From contig NZ_LGTE01000015.1 of the NCBI RefSeq assembly GCF_001263415.1, forward strand, positions 21,662-85,661: a DNA stretch of 64,000 nucleotides, read 5' to 3'. The DNA is from Thermincola ferriacetica (GTDB lineage: Bacteria; Bacillota; Thermincolia; Thermincolales; Thermincolaceae). Both the position numbers and the translations under genes were made by a program. Shown in pieces: positions 1-9,766 of this stretch (positions within the stretch are counted from its first letter, which is position 1; every line of letters begins with the position of its first letter). The notes beneath the pieces were generated by a model. That model was not told the DNA's origin. It ran no database searches and was given only the letters and a program-made list of their open reading frames with translations.

Positions 1-1
1 C

Positions 2-97
2 CGGCTTATACAGCAGACTGGAGGCTTTTGCCGATATGTTATTGAGAAGGAAAGTGATGTATATCTAATTGACGAACTGCTGCGCTCGGATGTATAA
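2..97 (+). CDS. possible 3' end of a gene cut by the window edge
   Basis: An open frame enters from the left edge and stops with TAA at 95-97, giving 31 residues that end in ELLRSDV. A second frame starting at base 3 is also open, to a TAA at 66-68, so I cannot say which, if either, is coding. No family is recognisable and no terminator follows. Listed only because the left edge probably cuts a plus-strand gene. Confidence 0.25.
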   Translation, partial: RLIQQTGGFCRYVIEKESDVYLIDELLRSDV

Positions 98-151
98 TTT
101 TGATATACCCCTATATGGTATATTGCAAATAAACAGGCAGTTGTTGTTTTT

Positions 152-889
152 TTACACATGCAGAAAATCGAGGGCGAAGATTAATAGGAAACCGGCCATG
201 GCTCCCAGAGTAGAAAAGTTGGGGTGCTTTTTCCTGGATTCAGGGAGGATTTCATTTTTAACTATATAGGTCATAGCGCCTGCTGCCAGGCTTAACAGGG
301 AGGCGATTAAACCGGGTGAAATGTTTACCAGTAAAAGTCCCATATAAGTGCCCAGAGGAGTGAAGAGACTTACCAGTAAGTTAATGGCCAGGATTTTTTT
401 GCCGGAAACGCCGCTCATACGCAGGGGAACGGCAGTTGCCATTCCTTCCGGAATATTGTGCAGTCCAATAGCTGTAGCAATGACCAGACCAAGTTTATTT
501 TTAGCCGAGTATCCCGCAGCAATGGCGAAACCTTCGGGGAGGTCATGTAGGGCTATGCCGATGGCAATTAAATAGCCCATTTTTACCAGGCGCTTTTTAC
601 CGGCACCTGGTAGAGGTGTTAACGGACGGTATATTTGATCCAGCAGAATGTCCAGTGAAACCATCAACATGATTCCAAAACTAAAGCCAGTGAGGGCTTG
701 TTTTATCGAACCGTAGGCAAGGGAAGACGGAATCAGATCCATGACCACCACGGCCAGCATGATTCCGCCGGCCAATCCGAAGAGGAGTGAAAAGGTTTTT
801 TCGGCAGGGCGCCCCATACATATTACTATGAAACTTCCCAAGCACGTGGCCAACCCGGCAACTATACTGGTCAGGAAAATATAGGACAT
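152..889 (-). CDS. ZIP family divalent metal transporter
   Basis: A 245-residue polytopic membrane protein of the ZIP (ZupT/GufA-like) family, which imports Zn, Fe or other divalent metals across the cytoplasmic membrane. The paired signatures HDLPEG and HNIPEG, in helices 4 and 5, form the metal path in this family. The start is the ATG at 887-889 behind a strong GGAGGGGAG; an in-frame ATG 28 codons upstream lacks a site and would add a non-membrane extension. It is transcribed divergently from the chemotaxis operon. The substrate cannot be read from sequence; the many haem and iron-sulfur proteins nearby make iron plausible but unproven. Confidence 0.85.
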   Translation of the reverse strand: MSYIFLTSIVAGLATCLGSFIVICMGRPAEKTFSLLFGLAGGIMLAVVVMDLIPSSLAYGSIKQALTGFSFGIMLMVSLDILLDQIYRPLTPLPGAGKKRLVKMGYLIAIGIALHDLPEGFAIAAGYSAKNKLGLVIATAIGLHNIPEGMATAVPLRMSGVSGKKILAINLLVSLFTPLGTYMGLLLVNISPGLIASLLSLAAGAMTYIVKNEILPESRKKHPNFSTLGAMAGFLLIFALDFLHV

Positions 890-1040
890 AAACTCCCCTC
901 CAGCAGGAATTCTGCTAATATTTATTCTTAAAAGTGCTTGATTATTACATGTCAAATCGTGCCCTCTTTTCAAGTTCCCCCTTTTAAAGTACTTTCAAAA
1001 AATTACCTCTTTACAGAATAAAATGAAGGAATTCCGCGTA

Positions 1041-1050
1041 TTTTGTCGAA
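1041..1050 (+). promoter_or_regulatory. Spo0A-type box upstream of cheW
   Basis: TTTTGTCGAA holds the 0A-box core TGTCGAA (1044-1050), 54 bp before the cheW start. A TATACT at 1058-1063 lies just downstream and could serve as a -10 element. Binding by Spo0A is inferred from the consensus only. The same core precedes several other genes in this window. Confidence 0.5.
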
Positions 1051-1103
1051 CTAACCCTATACTGACAATATATAGCAACTTTTTTCGAGCAGGGGGAAAC
1101 AAA

Positions 1104-1574
1104 ATGAGTGAGGAAAATAATTATTTCGAAAAGCAGTACGTGGTATTCCGGCTGGGAAAAGAAACTTACGGTCTGGACATCGAAAGTGTAAGGGAAATTA
1201 TTACTATGCAGAATATCACTGAGGTGCCGAGGACACTTGAATACATAGAAGGGGTCATTAACCTTAGAGGGCGTGTTATTCCTGTCTATAACATCAGGAG
1301 AAAATTTGGCTTGCCTGAGGAAGAAATCACCAGAGCGTCCAGAATTGTCGTCGTTGAAGTTGAAGGCAACACCATCGGCATGATTGTAGACGGTGTTTCC
1401 GAAGTTCTGAGGATATCCAGCGAAATGGTCGAACGACCGTCAGAGATAGTTTGTGACGTTGATACGGAATATTTGGCCGGGGTAGCCAAGCTGAACGATA
1501 AACTGGTAATTTTGCTTGATATTGATAAGGTTTTAAGCAAAGATGAGCATCCGGTGCTTGAAAATATCAGCTAA
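1104..1574 (+). CDS. cheW: chemotaxis coupling protein CheW
   Basis: A 156-residue single-domain CheW that couples CheA to the chemoreceptor arrays at the membrane. Typical features are the opening YVVFRLGKETYGLDI, the PRTLEYIEGVINLRG segment and a second beta-barrel half around GMIVDGVSEVL. The start is the ATG at 1104 behind AGGGGG; an ATG 27 codons upstream lies in the promoter region and has no binding site. It is the first gene of a tight run cheW-cheA-cheY-cheB-cheX-cheX-mcp, with 28 bp to cheA. Confidence 0.93.
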   Translation: MSEENNYFEKQYVVFRLGKETYGLDIESVREIITMQNITEVPRTLEYIEGVINLRGRVIPVYNIRRKFGLPEEEITRASRIVVVEVEGNTIGMIVDGVSEVLRISSEMVERPSEIVCDVDTEYLAGVAKLNDKLVILLDIDKVLSKDEHPVLENIS

Positions 1575-1602
1575 ATAACCCCTGGAATGGAGGGAATGTT
1601 AA

Positions 1603-3693
1603 ATGGGTTTAAATTTGGACGCTTCGCCGGAAGAACTGAAATTGTTTTTGGAAGAAGCAGAAGAACATATGCAGACTTTAGAAGACGACTTGGTCAGGCT
1701 AGAAAAAGAAGCCGATAATGAGGAATTGCTGCAGGAAATTTTTCGTGCTTCACATACCCTAAAAGGGTCTTCTGCTACTATTGGCCATAAAAGGATGGCG
1801 GAATTGACCCATGCCATGGAAAATGTTTTGGACAAACTCCGCAAAAACCAACTGACGGTAAACAGTAGCATAGTCGATGTTTTATTTGAGTGCCTGGACC
1901 ATTTGCGGGTGTTAAAAGAAGAAATCGTAAATGACGAAGAAAGTGATATAGATTTAACGGGCATTTTGGACAAGCTTGCCAATGTAAGCAATTTTGAAGG
2001 TGGAACCCTTGCGGCCCAGACAGCAGTATCAACAGCGCCGGCAGTTGAGACACGGCAAAACGTACCCGAAATTGATTTCAGTTATGATGAGAAGACGCAC
2101 CTGGATAAGGGAATAAAAGAAGGGCAAACGGCGCTTGTAATTTCGACCAAGTTTGATGTAGAACCCGAAATGTTGGCCGTAAGGTGCTTCGTAACTTTAA
2201 TGGCTATCCGCGAATGGGGAGACGTTGTGAAATCAATTCCGTCAGCAGAAGATATAGAGAAAGAACAGGTAGGCAGTGAACTTACTGTAGTCCTGTTAAC
2301 AAAAGAAACACCGGAGAATATAGAAAAACTGCTCAAAGATCTGCCCAACCTGACCGAACCTTCTGTGAGAAAACTTGACTTAAGCGACGAGATGGCAGCA
2401 ACTAATATGTCAGGGGCAGAAAAACCGGGTGCGCAGCAGGAGCAGGAAAAGCCTAAATCCAGACAATCCAAAGATGTGGCTGACCGGGCTGCCGGTTTAA
2501 AGAAAAGCAGCAACCGGACTGTCCGGGTTGATGTGGACCTCTTGGACAGCCTCATGAACCTGGTCGGAGAACTGGTCATAGACCGGACAAGGTTGTTCCA
2601 GATTTACGGTGAATTAGAAAACAATTATGATATGGATGAAATATCACAGGAGCTTGGCCGAACATCTGTGCATATAGGTCGTGTTTCTACGCAACTGCAG
2701 GAATTGATTATGAAGGCCCGGATGCTGCCTGTGGAAAGCCTTTTTAACAAATTTCCGCGTATGGTCAGGGACTTGTCTCATAAGGCAGGAAAAGAAGTAA
2801 ACTTCGTTATGACCGGACAGGAGACTGAGTTGGACCGTTCTATTATTGAGGAAATAGGCGACCCGCTGATTCATTTACTGCGGAACGCCCTGGACCATGG
2901 CATAGAGCCGCCCGGCGAACGGGTCGCGGCAGGGAAACCGCCTGTGGGTAATTTATGGCTGCAGGCCGCCCATGAAGAAAACCATATTATCATCTCAATA
3001 AGAGATGATGGACGCGGCATTGATCCGGAAGTAGTCAGAAAGAGCGCTGTGAAGAAAAACCTGCTTACAGAAGAGCAAGCCAAGCGCTTAACTGACAAAG
3101 AAGCTATTAACCTTATATTTGCTTCAGGGCTCAGTACAGCGCAAAAGGTTACCGATGTATCAGGTCGCGGTGTTGGTATGGACGTAGTAAGGACCAACAT
3201 TGAACGTATTAATGGGGCTATCGAGATTAATACGGCCGTTGGCAAAGGAACGGAGTTTAAAATTAAGCTACCTTTAACTCTTGCCATTATTCGGGCTCTT
3301 TTAGTGTCCCTGAATAAGCATGTCTATGCGATACCTCTTTCTTCTGTGATTGAAACTATTCGTATGCGCAGCAACCAGGTCGAATATGTCAACAATCGGG
3401 AAGTTATTGTTGTAAGAGGTAAGGTTCTGCCCCTCATCAGGCTGGAAAAGGTCTTTAATATAAAAGGTGGGGCGAAGGACAAGGACAAGTTATTTGTCGT
3501 TGTGGTCAACCTGGCCGGCACCCAGGTGGGCATAGTGGTTGATTCGCTTGTTGGCGAACAGGAAATAGTAATAAAGAGCCTTGGCAAATATATAGGAGAT
3601 GTGCCGGGAATTTCAGGAGCGGCAATATTAGGCGACGGAAATGTGGCTTTAATCGTGGATGTGCCAAACCTTTTGAAAAAAGCCGCATCGTAA
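1603..3693 (+). CDS. cheA: chemotaxis histidine kinase CheA
   Basis: A 696-residue CheA with all five domains. P1 (HPt, about 1-110) has phosphorylatable His51 in ASHTLKGSS. P2 (about 150-260) has the look of a CheY/CheB-docking domain. P3 dimerisation starts near 305. P4 ATPase carries N-box HLLRNALDHG, G1 DDGRGID and G2 GRGVGMD. P5 is CheW-like (about 560-690). It phosphorylates CheY and CheB in response to chemoreceptors. Length is normal for the family. The ATG at 1603 has GGAGGG upstream. Encoded between cheW and cheY in the same operon. Confidence 0.95.
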   Translation: MGLNLDASPEELKLFLEEAEEHMQTLEDDLVRLEKEADNEELLQEIFRASHTLKGSSATIGHKRMAELTHAMENVLDKLRKNQLTVNSSIVDVLFECLDHLRVLKEEIVNDEESDIDLTGILDKLANVSNFEGGTLAAQTAVSTAPAVETRQNVPEIDFSYDEKTHLDKGIKEGQTALVISTKFDVEPEMLAVRCFVTLMAIREWGDVVKSIPSAEDIEKEQVGSELTVVLLTKETPENIEKLLKDLPNLTEPSVRKLDLSDEMAATNMSGAEKPGAQQEQEKPKSRQSKDVADRAAGLKKSSNRTVRVDVDLLDSLMNLVGELVIDRTRLFQIYGELENNYDMDEISQELGRTSVHIGRVSTQLQELIMKARMLPVESLFNKFPRMVRDLSHKAGKEVNFVMTGQETELDRSIIEEIGDPLIHLLRNALDHGIEPPGERVAAGKPPVGNLWLQAAHEENHIIISIRDDGRGIDPEVVRKSAVKKNLLTEEQAKRLTDKEAINLIFASGLSTAQKVTDVSGRGVGMDVVRTNIERINGAIEINTAVGKGTEFKIKLPLTLAIIRALLVSLNKHVYAIPLSSVIETIRMRSNQVEYVNNREVIVVRGKVLPLIRLEKVFNIKGGAKDKDKLFVVVVNLAGTQVGIVVDSLVGEQEIVIKSLGKYIGDVPGISGAAILGDGNVALIVDVPNLLKKAAS

Positions 3694-3733
3694 TAAGAAT
3701 GCAACGAATTATTCGGGAAAGGAGTATTTGGTT

Positions 3734-4090
3734 ATGGCGAAGGTGTTATTGGTTGATGATGCTGCCTTCATGCGCATGAGGTGTGCCAAGCTGCTTACTG
3801 AAAACGGGTATTCCGTTGACGAGGCAGAAAACGGCCAGGAAGCCGTGGAGAAGTACCAGCAAATCAAACCGGATCTGGTTTTGATGGATATCACGATGCC
3901 GGTGATGGATGGCTTGACTGCCGTGGCAGAAATTAAAAAAATTGATCCCAACGCAAATATAGTTATGTGCAGCGCGCTGGGGCAGCAGAATACGGTAATG
4001 GCTGCCATTAAAGCAGGGGCCAAAGACTTTATTGTTAAACCATATCAACCGGAGAAAATACTTTCTACCATTAAGCGTTTTGTGGGATAA
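3734..4090 (+). CDS. cheY: chemotaxis response regulator CheY
   Basis: A 118-residue stand-alone receiver domain. The acidic pocket is in LLVDDAAF, the phospho-acceptor is Asp52 in LVLMDITMP, and the conserved Lys is in DFIVKPY. Phospho-CheY binds the flagellar motor switch. The ATG at 3734 lies 9 bp after GGAAAGGAG; a TTG two codons earlier is too close to that site. It sits between cheA and cheB with short gaps, so co-transcription is expected. Confidence 0.92.
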   Translation: MAKVLLVDDAAFMRMRCAKLLTENGYSVDEAENGQEAVEKYQQIKPDLVLMDITMPVMDGLTAVAEIKKIDPNANIVMCSALGQQNTVMAAIKAGAKDFIVKPYQPEKILSTIKRFVG

Positions 4091-4122
4091 GCTTTTTGAG
4101 AAGGCGCCGGGGAGGAAGCTTT

Positions 4123-5175
4123 ATGGCCAAGCGAATTGAAGTTTTGGTGGTTGATGACTCAGCTTATATGCGCAAGGTTGTTTCGAATATGCTTCAATCG
4201 GATGAAGAGATTTTTGTTGTCGATACAGCGCGGGACGGTTTGGACGCTCTGGAAAAAATAAAAAAATGGAAACCCGATGTTGTTACTCTGGACGTAGAAA
4301 TGCCAAGGATGGACGGGTTAACGGCCCTGCAGAAAATCATGGTGGAATGCCCTACTCCTGTAGTTATGTTAAGCAGTTTGACCCAGGAGGGCAGTGAAAC
4401 TACTATTAAGGCGCTTACCTTAGGGGCCGTTGATTTTGTACCCAAACCGTCGGGGGCCATATCGCTGGACATTGCAAGAGTTAAAGAAGAACTTATCCGA
4501 AAAATAAAGGTCTGTGCCAAGGCTTCATTAAAAAACATCCGGGCTTTGCAAATGATAGCTCCTATACCGAAAAAGGAAGCAGCGGCTGTTGCCGCCAAAC
4601 CTTTAGCCGGGAAAACGCCGTCTAAAGTAGTTGTCATTGGCAGTTCGACGGGTGGGCCGAATGCCTTGCAGCAGGTTGTGCCAAAGCTTCCTGCAGATTT
4701 GCCTGCTGCTGTTTTAATTGTGCAGCACATGCCGCCCGGTTTTACCAAATCGCTTGCTGACCGGCTAAATGATATTTCCGGTATAACCGTAAAAGAGGCC
4801 AGCGCCGGGGATACCTTACAGACGGGTGTCGCCCTATTGGCCCCAGGTGGATACCATATGAATTTGGTTTCCAGTACCGTTATCGGACTTAATCAGAATC
4901 CTCCGGTGCATTCCGTTCGTCCGGCGGTGGATGTCACTATGGAATCGGTGGTAAATTACTACGGACCCAATGTTGTTGGGGTTGTGCTAACCGGTATGGG
5001 GTATGATGGCTCCGGTGGGGCTAGCGCTATTAAGCGGGCAGGGGGCAAAGTAATTGCACAAAATGAAGATACCTGCGTGGTTTATGGCATGCCCAGGGTT
5101 GTGGTAGAAATGGGTAAAGCTGATAAGGTACTGCCCATCACTGAGATTGCCGACGAGATTGTCAAAATGCTGTAA
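4123..5175 (+). CDS. cheB: chemoreceptor methylesterase CheB
   Basis: A 350-residue protein with an N-terminal receiver (phospho-acceptor Asp in VVTLDVEMP) joined by an Ala/Lys-rich linker to the CheB esterase domain. The catalytic Ser-His-Asp set is visible in GSSTGGPNAL, HMPPGFTKSL and GMGYDGSGG. It demethylates or deamidates chemoreceptor glutamates for adaptation. The start is the ATG at 4123 behind GGGGAGGAAG. No cheR partner is present in the window, so the methyltransferase must be encoded elsewhere. Confidence 0.94.
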   Translation: MAKRIEVLVVDDSAYMRKVVSNMLQSDEEIFVVDTARDGLDALEKIKKWKPDVVTLDVEMPRMDGLTALQKIMVECPTPVVMLSSLTQEGSETTIKALTLGAVDFVPKPSGAISLDIARVKEELIRKIKVCAKASLKNIRALQMIAPIPKKEAAAVAAKPLAGKTPSKVVVIGSSTGGPNALQQVVPKLPADLPAAVLIVQHMPPGFTKSLADRLNDISGITVKEASAGDTLQTGVALLAPGGYHMNLVSSTVIGLNQNPPVHSVRPAVDVTMESVVNYYGPNVVGVVLTGMGYDGSGGASAIKRAGGKVIAQNEDTCVVYGMPRVVVEMGKADKVLPITEIADEIVKML

Positions 5176-5214
5176 AGATACAACAATAACCGGAAACAGG
5201 AGAGGGTGAAAACC

Positions 5215-5688
5215 TTGCTGAAAGCGGAATTTATCAACCCCTTTGTGATAGCTACACATGAGGTTCTAAGCGCTGAACTGGGGAAGGATATCAAAATAGA
5301 AAAAGGACAGTTAGCTCTGGAACAGTCGTCTTATACGGCAAATGATGTAACTGTAATGATCGGGGTTATCGGAAAAGTTCAAGGGATAGTCATGTACGGC
5401 ATGTCTGAAAGAACGGCCAAAAATATTGTTTCCAAGATGCTGGGGCAGCCGGTACCCATATTTGACAGCATGGTGGAATCGGCCATTGCAGAATTAGGCA
5501 ACGTTATAACGGGTATATCCAGTAGGGAACTGGAAAAAGCCGGTTACCCGTGCACGCTGGCTCCTCCTACTGTTATAGTTGGCCGGGGCGTGGTCATTTC
5601 CACGATAAATATAAAGAGGCTGCAGATCCCATTACTGACGGAACTGGGAGAAATAACGGTGAGTGTGGCCCTGCGTGAGAAGAAATAA
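5215..5688 (+). CDS. CheX-like CheY-P phosphatase, first copy
   Basis: A 157-residue CheX/CheC-family protein. The family's catalytic ExxN motif is visible in ESAIAELGNVITG, and FINPFVIATHEVL is a typical CheX N-terminus. It probably dephosphorylates CheY-P. The TTG at 5215, 9 bp after AGGAGAGG, fits better than the GTG at 5206, which abuts the binding site. It is followed after 23 bp by a paralogue with the same layout. Its exact partner is inferred. Confidence 0.8.
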   Translation: MLKAEFINPFVIATHEVLSAELGKDIKIEKGQLALEQSSYTANDVTVMIGVIGKVQGIVMYGMSERTAKNIVSKMLGQPVPIFDSMVESAIAELGNVITGISSRELEKAGYPCTLAPPTVIVGRGVVISTINIKRLQIPLLTELGEITVSVALREKK

Positions 5689-5711
5689 GACTGTATGTTA
5701 GAGGTGTAAGG

Positions 5712-6203
5712 GTGAAAGCAGATATTATCAATCCTTTTTTAACCTCGGCCATGGAAATATTGCAGATGGAGGCGGGAATAAAACCGGTAAGGGGCGCTTT
5801 GTCCCTGGCCGACGCCTGCTGGACGACCCGGGAAATAACTGTGATGATTTCCATAACAGGCGCTGTGGAAGGGACCTTCCAGATAGGAATGTCTGAAAAA
5901 ACGGCAATCGCAGTTACTTCCCGCATGTTGGGTGAAGAAATGCGGGAATTTGACAAATGGGTACTGAGCGGGATTGGAGAAATGGCCAATATAATTGCCG
6001 GCCGGGCGCTGATCAGACTGGAGCAAATCGGTTATGTCAGTGATATCGGTCCGCCGAGTATCTTATATGGAGCTCCGGCGCGTATTTCCACCCTGGACCG
6101 GAAAAAGCTGCAAATTCCGCTGGAAACCGATGTCGGCGTTGTGGAACTGAGCGTGTGTTTGCGGGAAAAAACTGAAAAGAAAAGGACCCAGGAGAAAAAT
6201 TAA
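5712..6203 (+). CDS. CheX-like CheY-P phosphatase, second copy
   Basis: A 163-residue paralogue of the preceding gene, sharing the INPF N-terminus and the IQIP-type ending (KLQIPLETDVG), with an ExxN motif in SGIGEMANIIAG. The GTG start at 5712 follows GAGGTG. The C-terminal tail is Lys/Glu-rich and charged. Two tandem CheX-type genes, with no recognisable CheC or CheD nearby, suggest signal termination by duplicated phosphatases or by a heterodimer. Confidence 0.78.
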   Translation: MKADIINPFLTSAMEILQMEAGIKPVRGALSLADACWTTREITVMISITGAVEGTFQIGMSEKTAIAVTSRMLGEEMREFDKWVLSGIGEMANIIAGRALIRLEQIGYVSDIGPPSILYGAPARISTLDRKKLQIPLETDVGVVELSVCLREKTEKKRTQEKN

Positions 6204-6266
6204 GGCCAGGAGAGGCCTTTTTTGATACATAAATACTGAATTGTTCACGCAAAGGGGGGAATTTTT

Positions 6267-8225
6267 TTGGTTAAACTGACCAAAAGCCTGACGTTCAAAT
6301 TAAGCTTCACCTTATTTATTACATTGCTGGTGGTTATGATATTTTATTCCGCCTATTCCGTTAACAAGGTCCACCACATGGTGGAGGCAGCCATTGAAGC
6401 GCAAGGGTTTGCCCTTGCCCGGGCGGGGGCTGCCGCCCTGGAACAGGTTATGGAAAATGATATTCGAAACGGCGTAATCACCGAAGAAGCCTTATTTGAC
6501 AGGAATTATACCCTGCTGCAAGATGCGGCGGAAGCAAAGGACCGAAAATATCGTTCAGCCTTTGACGCATATACCGACAGCCACTGGTCGACGATTATTA
6601 AGGGCATTGCAAATTCCGATAAAAATGTTCTCTTTGCGGTACCGGCGGCCAAAGCCGATGACCCAGCCAAAACAGGTTACATACCTACTCATAATAATCC
6701 GGACAGGGCAAAAAGGATTTTTAATGACCCTGTTGGAGCTAAAGCCGCAGCTACACAAACTCCCTTAAAACAGGATTACCTGAGGGATACCGGTGAAAAG
6801 GTCTGGGATATCAGCTATCCGATTACGGTCAACGGAAAGCATTGGGGGGCATTCCGGGTAGGACTTTCCCTGACGGAAATAGATAAAGCAGTTACTGCGG
6901 CCATTATCAGGACCGTCATAGAAATGTTGCTTATGCTTATAGGTATTACAGCCGTTTTAACAGGGGTCTCTTACTATCAGATAAACCGCCCCCTGAAGAG
7001 GATAATGGTCGCCACGGCAAACCTGGCCTCGGGACAAGGGGATTTGACGCAGCGTTTGCCGGAAGAATCAGAAGACGAGTTGGGAAGGGTGTCCCGGTTT
7101 ATCAACAGGTTCCTTGCGCAAATTCATACTATGGTTAGCAGTATGGCCGACGCCGTTAACCGGGTGACTGCCGCCAGTCACAAACTGGTCCAGGGGAGTA
7201 ACGAAGCTGCTTTAGCCACCCAACAGGTGGGCGCTGCCATAAACGATGTGGCCAAAGGTAATACGGCACAAATCAGGCACATCCAGGAAACGGCTGACAT
7301 AATCAGGGAATTGACGCAGGCTATCGGCCAGATAGCGGCGGGTGCAAGCGACCAGGCCAATAATGTGACAAAAACTGCCCTCACCATGGAGCAAATGGCC
7401 GGTCTGATACAGGAAGTGGCCAATGGAACACAAATCCTGTCCAGGAGCGCTGAGGATACATCCAAAGCTGCCCAGAAAGGCGCAAAAGCTGTGGAAGAGG
7501 CTATAGCCGGCATGGAGAAGCTAAGGCAAACGGTGTTCCAGTCAGCAGGCAGTATTAAACAATTGGGAGAACGGTCACAGCAAATCGGCGAAATCATTCA
7601 GGTTATCGATGATATCGCGGAACAAACCAATCTTTTGGCGCTGAACGCAGCCATTGAAGCGGCGCGCGCCGGTGAGCACGGCAAAGGCTTTGCAGTAGTT
7701 GCTGACGAGGTGCGCAAGCTGGCGGAAAGAAGCAGTAAAGCGACCAAGGAAATTGCTGATTTGATAACCAATATTCAAAAAGAAACCGACAATGCTGTGG
7801 AGGCCATGAACCAGGGAACTGCAGAAGCGGAAGAAGGTTCGCGGCTGGCCGCCGATGCCGGGCAGGCCCTCAGTGAAATACTGCACAGCGTAGGCGAAAC
7901 TACTGAACAGATTCAAAAAATCTTTGCGCTGGCCCAGGATATTTCCGAACGCAGTGAAAATGTTGTTCAGGCGGTTAATGCTGTCGCGGCAATAACAGAG
8001 GAAAATTCTGCGGCCACTCAGGAAATGTCGGCAGGAAGCGACCAGGTTATGACGGCTATCGAAAACGTATCTGCCATTGCTGAAGAATCAGCCGCTTCGG
8101 CCGAAGAGGTATCTGTTTCATCGGAGCAGATGTCGGCAACGGTAGAGGAAATGGCAACGTTGTCAAAAGAGTTGGAGGAGCTGGCCGGTCGGTTGGCGGA
8201 AATGACAAATCAGTTTAAGATTTAA
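6267..8225 (+). CDS. methyl-accepting chemotaxis protein with Cache-like sensor
   Basis: A 652-residue chemoreceptor: helix 1 (about 9-31), an extracytoplasmic Cache-like domain (about 35-215, containing GYIPTHN), helix 2 (about 215-240), HAMP, then a long coiled-coil signalling domain. The hairpin tip [20 protein letters not shown] is the highly conserved CheA/CheW contact. The TTG start at 6267 follows AAAGGGGGGA. It is the last gene of the che operon, followed by a terminator. The ligand is unknown. The tip region is almost identical in protein sequence to the chemoreceptor at 15883-17937. Confidence 0.9.
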   Translation: MVKLTKSLTFKLSFTLFITLLVVMIFYSAYSVNKVHHMVEAAIEAQGFALARAGAAALEQVMENDIRNGVITEEALFDRNYTLLQDAAEAKDRKYRSAFDAYTDSHWSTIIKGIANSDKNVLFAVPAAKADDPAKTGYIPTHNNPDRAKRIFNDPVGAKAAATQTPLKQDYLRDTGEKVWDISYPITVNGKHWGAFRVGLSLTEIDKAVTAAIIRTVIEMLLMLIGITAVLTGVSYYQINRPLKRIMVATANLASGQGDLTQRLPEESEDELGRVSRFINRFLAQIHTMVSSMADAVNRVTAASHKLVQGSNEAALATQQVGAAINDVAKGNTAQIRHIQETADIIRELTQAIGQIAAGASDQANNVTKTALTMEQMAGLIQEVANGTQILSRSAEDTSKAAQKGAKAVEEAIAGMEKLRQTVFQSAGSIKQLGERSQQIGEIIQVIDDIAEQTNLLALNAAIEAARAGEHGKGFAVVADEVRKLAERSSKATKEIADLITNIQKETDNAVEAMNQGTAEAEEGSRLAADAGQALSEILHSVGETTEQIQKIFALAQDISERSENVVQAVNAVAAITEENSAATQEMSAGSDQVMTAIENVSAIAEESAASAEEVSVSSEQMSATVEEMATLSKELEELAGRLAEMTNQFKI

Positions 8226-8244
8226 CAAGATACATTGAAGGTTT

Positions 8245-8288
8245 AGAAGCTGGCCCAAGTTAAATGCCGGGGCAGCTTCTTTTTTTTA
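8245..8288 (+). terminator. rho-independent terminator of the chemotaxis operon
   Basis: AGAAGCTGGCCC at 8245-8256 pairs with GGGGCAGCTTCT at 8269-8280 with one mismatch, followed by a run of Ts. It lies 19 bp after the chemoreceptor stop. Confidence 0.8.
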
Positions 8289-8383
8289 ATTGACAAAAAC
8301 CAAGGAGTTTATTGAATAGGGAGGGAATTTATAAAAATTTAAGAAATAAATCACAATTCCAAAACAGGATATTTAACGCAATG

Positions 8384-8390
8384 TGTCGAA
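8384..8390 (+). promoter_or_regulatory. Spo0A-type box before the 15-heme cytochrome
   Basis: TGTCGAA lies 29 bp before the ATG of the cytochrome and is followed by ATAAATAGCAA. The spacing is close to the start codon, so it could mark a short-leader promoter or a repressor site. Inferred from consensus only. Confidence 0.4.
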
Positions 8391-8419
8391 ATAAATAGCA
8401 ATTACTGGGTGGTGGAGAA

Positions 8420-9766
8420 ATGGCGGGGATTACCGTAGAGGAGCGTAAAACAAAGTTAAAATGGCGGGCCAAACTACTGCTGACTGTAGTATTTTTTTTG
8501 ATAGCAATGCCAGCATTAACTATAGAGGGCCTCCGGTATATAGAAGAACCGGATTTTTGCGGGACCTGCCACACCATGAAACCCTATTATAACTCGTGGA
8601 AAAAATCCGGGCACAGCAGGATTAATTGTTATAGCTGTCATGCGGATTCCGAAATCCAAATGAAAAGTGAACAGACCAAGGACGAGGAAATCATCCCCAG
8701 ATATATGCTCACAACTGACAGGGCAGTAAAAGCTTTTGGCAAGGCTGTTGAATTTGTATCCAGGTATACCGATGTTGTTGCTAATTATATCGACACAAAG
8801 CGAAAACAACTGGCGTTTCTTTTTACTATGGTCGCCGGTCATTCTAACCAGGCAAACAGAGACCGGGTATGGGACCGCTGCCTGAATTGCCACGGGGATT
8901 TAATATTTTCACAGACGGGAAAAGACTACTACGGGCATTTTCAGCACGCCGGCAGCGGTGTAATTACATGCAAACAGTGCCACGGCGATTTGATACACAG
9001 GCGGAAAGTAGAGATTACCAGGCAGCAATGCCTGAAATGCCATGATAAAAAGATAGGAAAGCCTCCTTCCCATGCTGCCGATAACTTTAAAACAAGTCAC
9101 GGCCGGGATTATCTGGCTAAACAGAACTGCCGCCTGTGCCATGTCCGGGGCGTTCAAGAGCCTCTATGCCAGAATTGCCATAAAGTACAGATGCCACACC
9201 CTGAAAATTACAAGGAGCGCCATATACAGGCCATAGAAGAAGTTGGGGTGAGGACCTGTTTCAACTGCCATGAGGCAAAGGTGGCGCAGGGACCCGCCGA
9301 CCCGAAGCAACCGACGGATACGGCATCGTGCAGTGTCTGCCACGGGCGGAAGATGCCGCATACAAAAGACATTGTAAAAACGCATACGACATTGGTCCGA
9401 GAACAGGGGATCAAAAACTGTAATTACTGCCACCAGACCTCTCCCCAACAAAAAGATATGGCAGTGGCCTGTGTTGACTGTCACGGGCTGGAAATGCCTC
9501 ATCCACCCGGTTTCAAATACCGGCATAAGGATGTATATTATGCCAAAGGGCAGGCGGTGTGCAACCTTTGCCATTCGCCGGCCAACCCTGTCAACCCGGG
9601 GGCGCCGTGGACAAGTCCGAACTTCTGCTTTGAATGCCATATGAAGAATAAGCCCCATCCACCCGGGTTTAACATTCAACATCAGTTAGGCGGTTATGAC
9701 CGGAACAGGTGCCTTATCTGTCACCCGGCAGTTATTCACTGCAACGAGTGCCATTTTGGTGAATGA
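8420..9766 (+). CDS. 15-heme c-type cytochrome with NapC/NirT-like membrane anchor
   Basis: A 448-residue protein with one N-terminal membrane helix (about 20-40) followed by CGTCHTMKPYYNSW, the hallmark of NapC/NrfH/CymA quinol dehydrogenases. Fifteen CXXCH motifs are visible, the last in CNECHFGE at the C-terminus. The middle repeats a module of CXXCHG followed by MPH. Inference: it takes electrons from menaquinol and passes them outward along a haem wire across the wall, as proposed for metal-reducing Gram-positives. The ATG at 8420 follows GGTGGAG. It stands alone between a terminator and the TPR gene region. Terminal acceptor unknown. Confidence 0.9.
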   Translation: MAGITVEERKTKLKWRAKLLLTVVFFLIAMPALTIEGLRYIEEPDFCGTCHTMKPYYNSWKKSGHSRINCYSCHADSEIQMKSEQTKDEEIIPRYMLTTDRAVKAFGKAVEFVSRYTDVVANYIDTKRKQLAFLFTMVAGHSNQANRDRVWDRCLNCHGDLIFSQTGKDYYGHFQHAGSGVITCKQCHGDLIHRRKVEITRQQCLKCHDKKIGKPPSHAADNFKTSHGRDYLAKQNCRLCHVRGVQEPLCQNCHKVQMPHPENYKERHIQAIEEVGVRTCFNCHEAKVAQGPADPKQPTDTASCSVCHGRKMPHTKDIVKTHTTLVREQGIKNCNYCHQTSPQQKDMAVACVDCHGLEMPHPPGFKYRHKDVYYAKGQAVCNLCHSPANPVNPGAPWTSPNFCFECHMKNKPHPPGFNIQHQLGGYDRNRCLICHPAVIHCNECHFGE

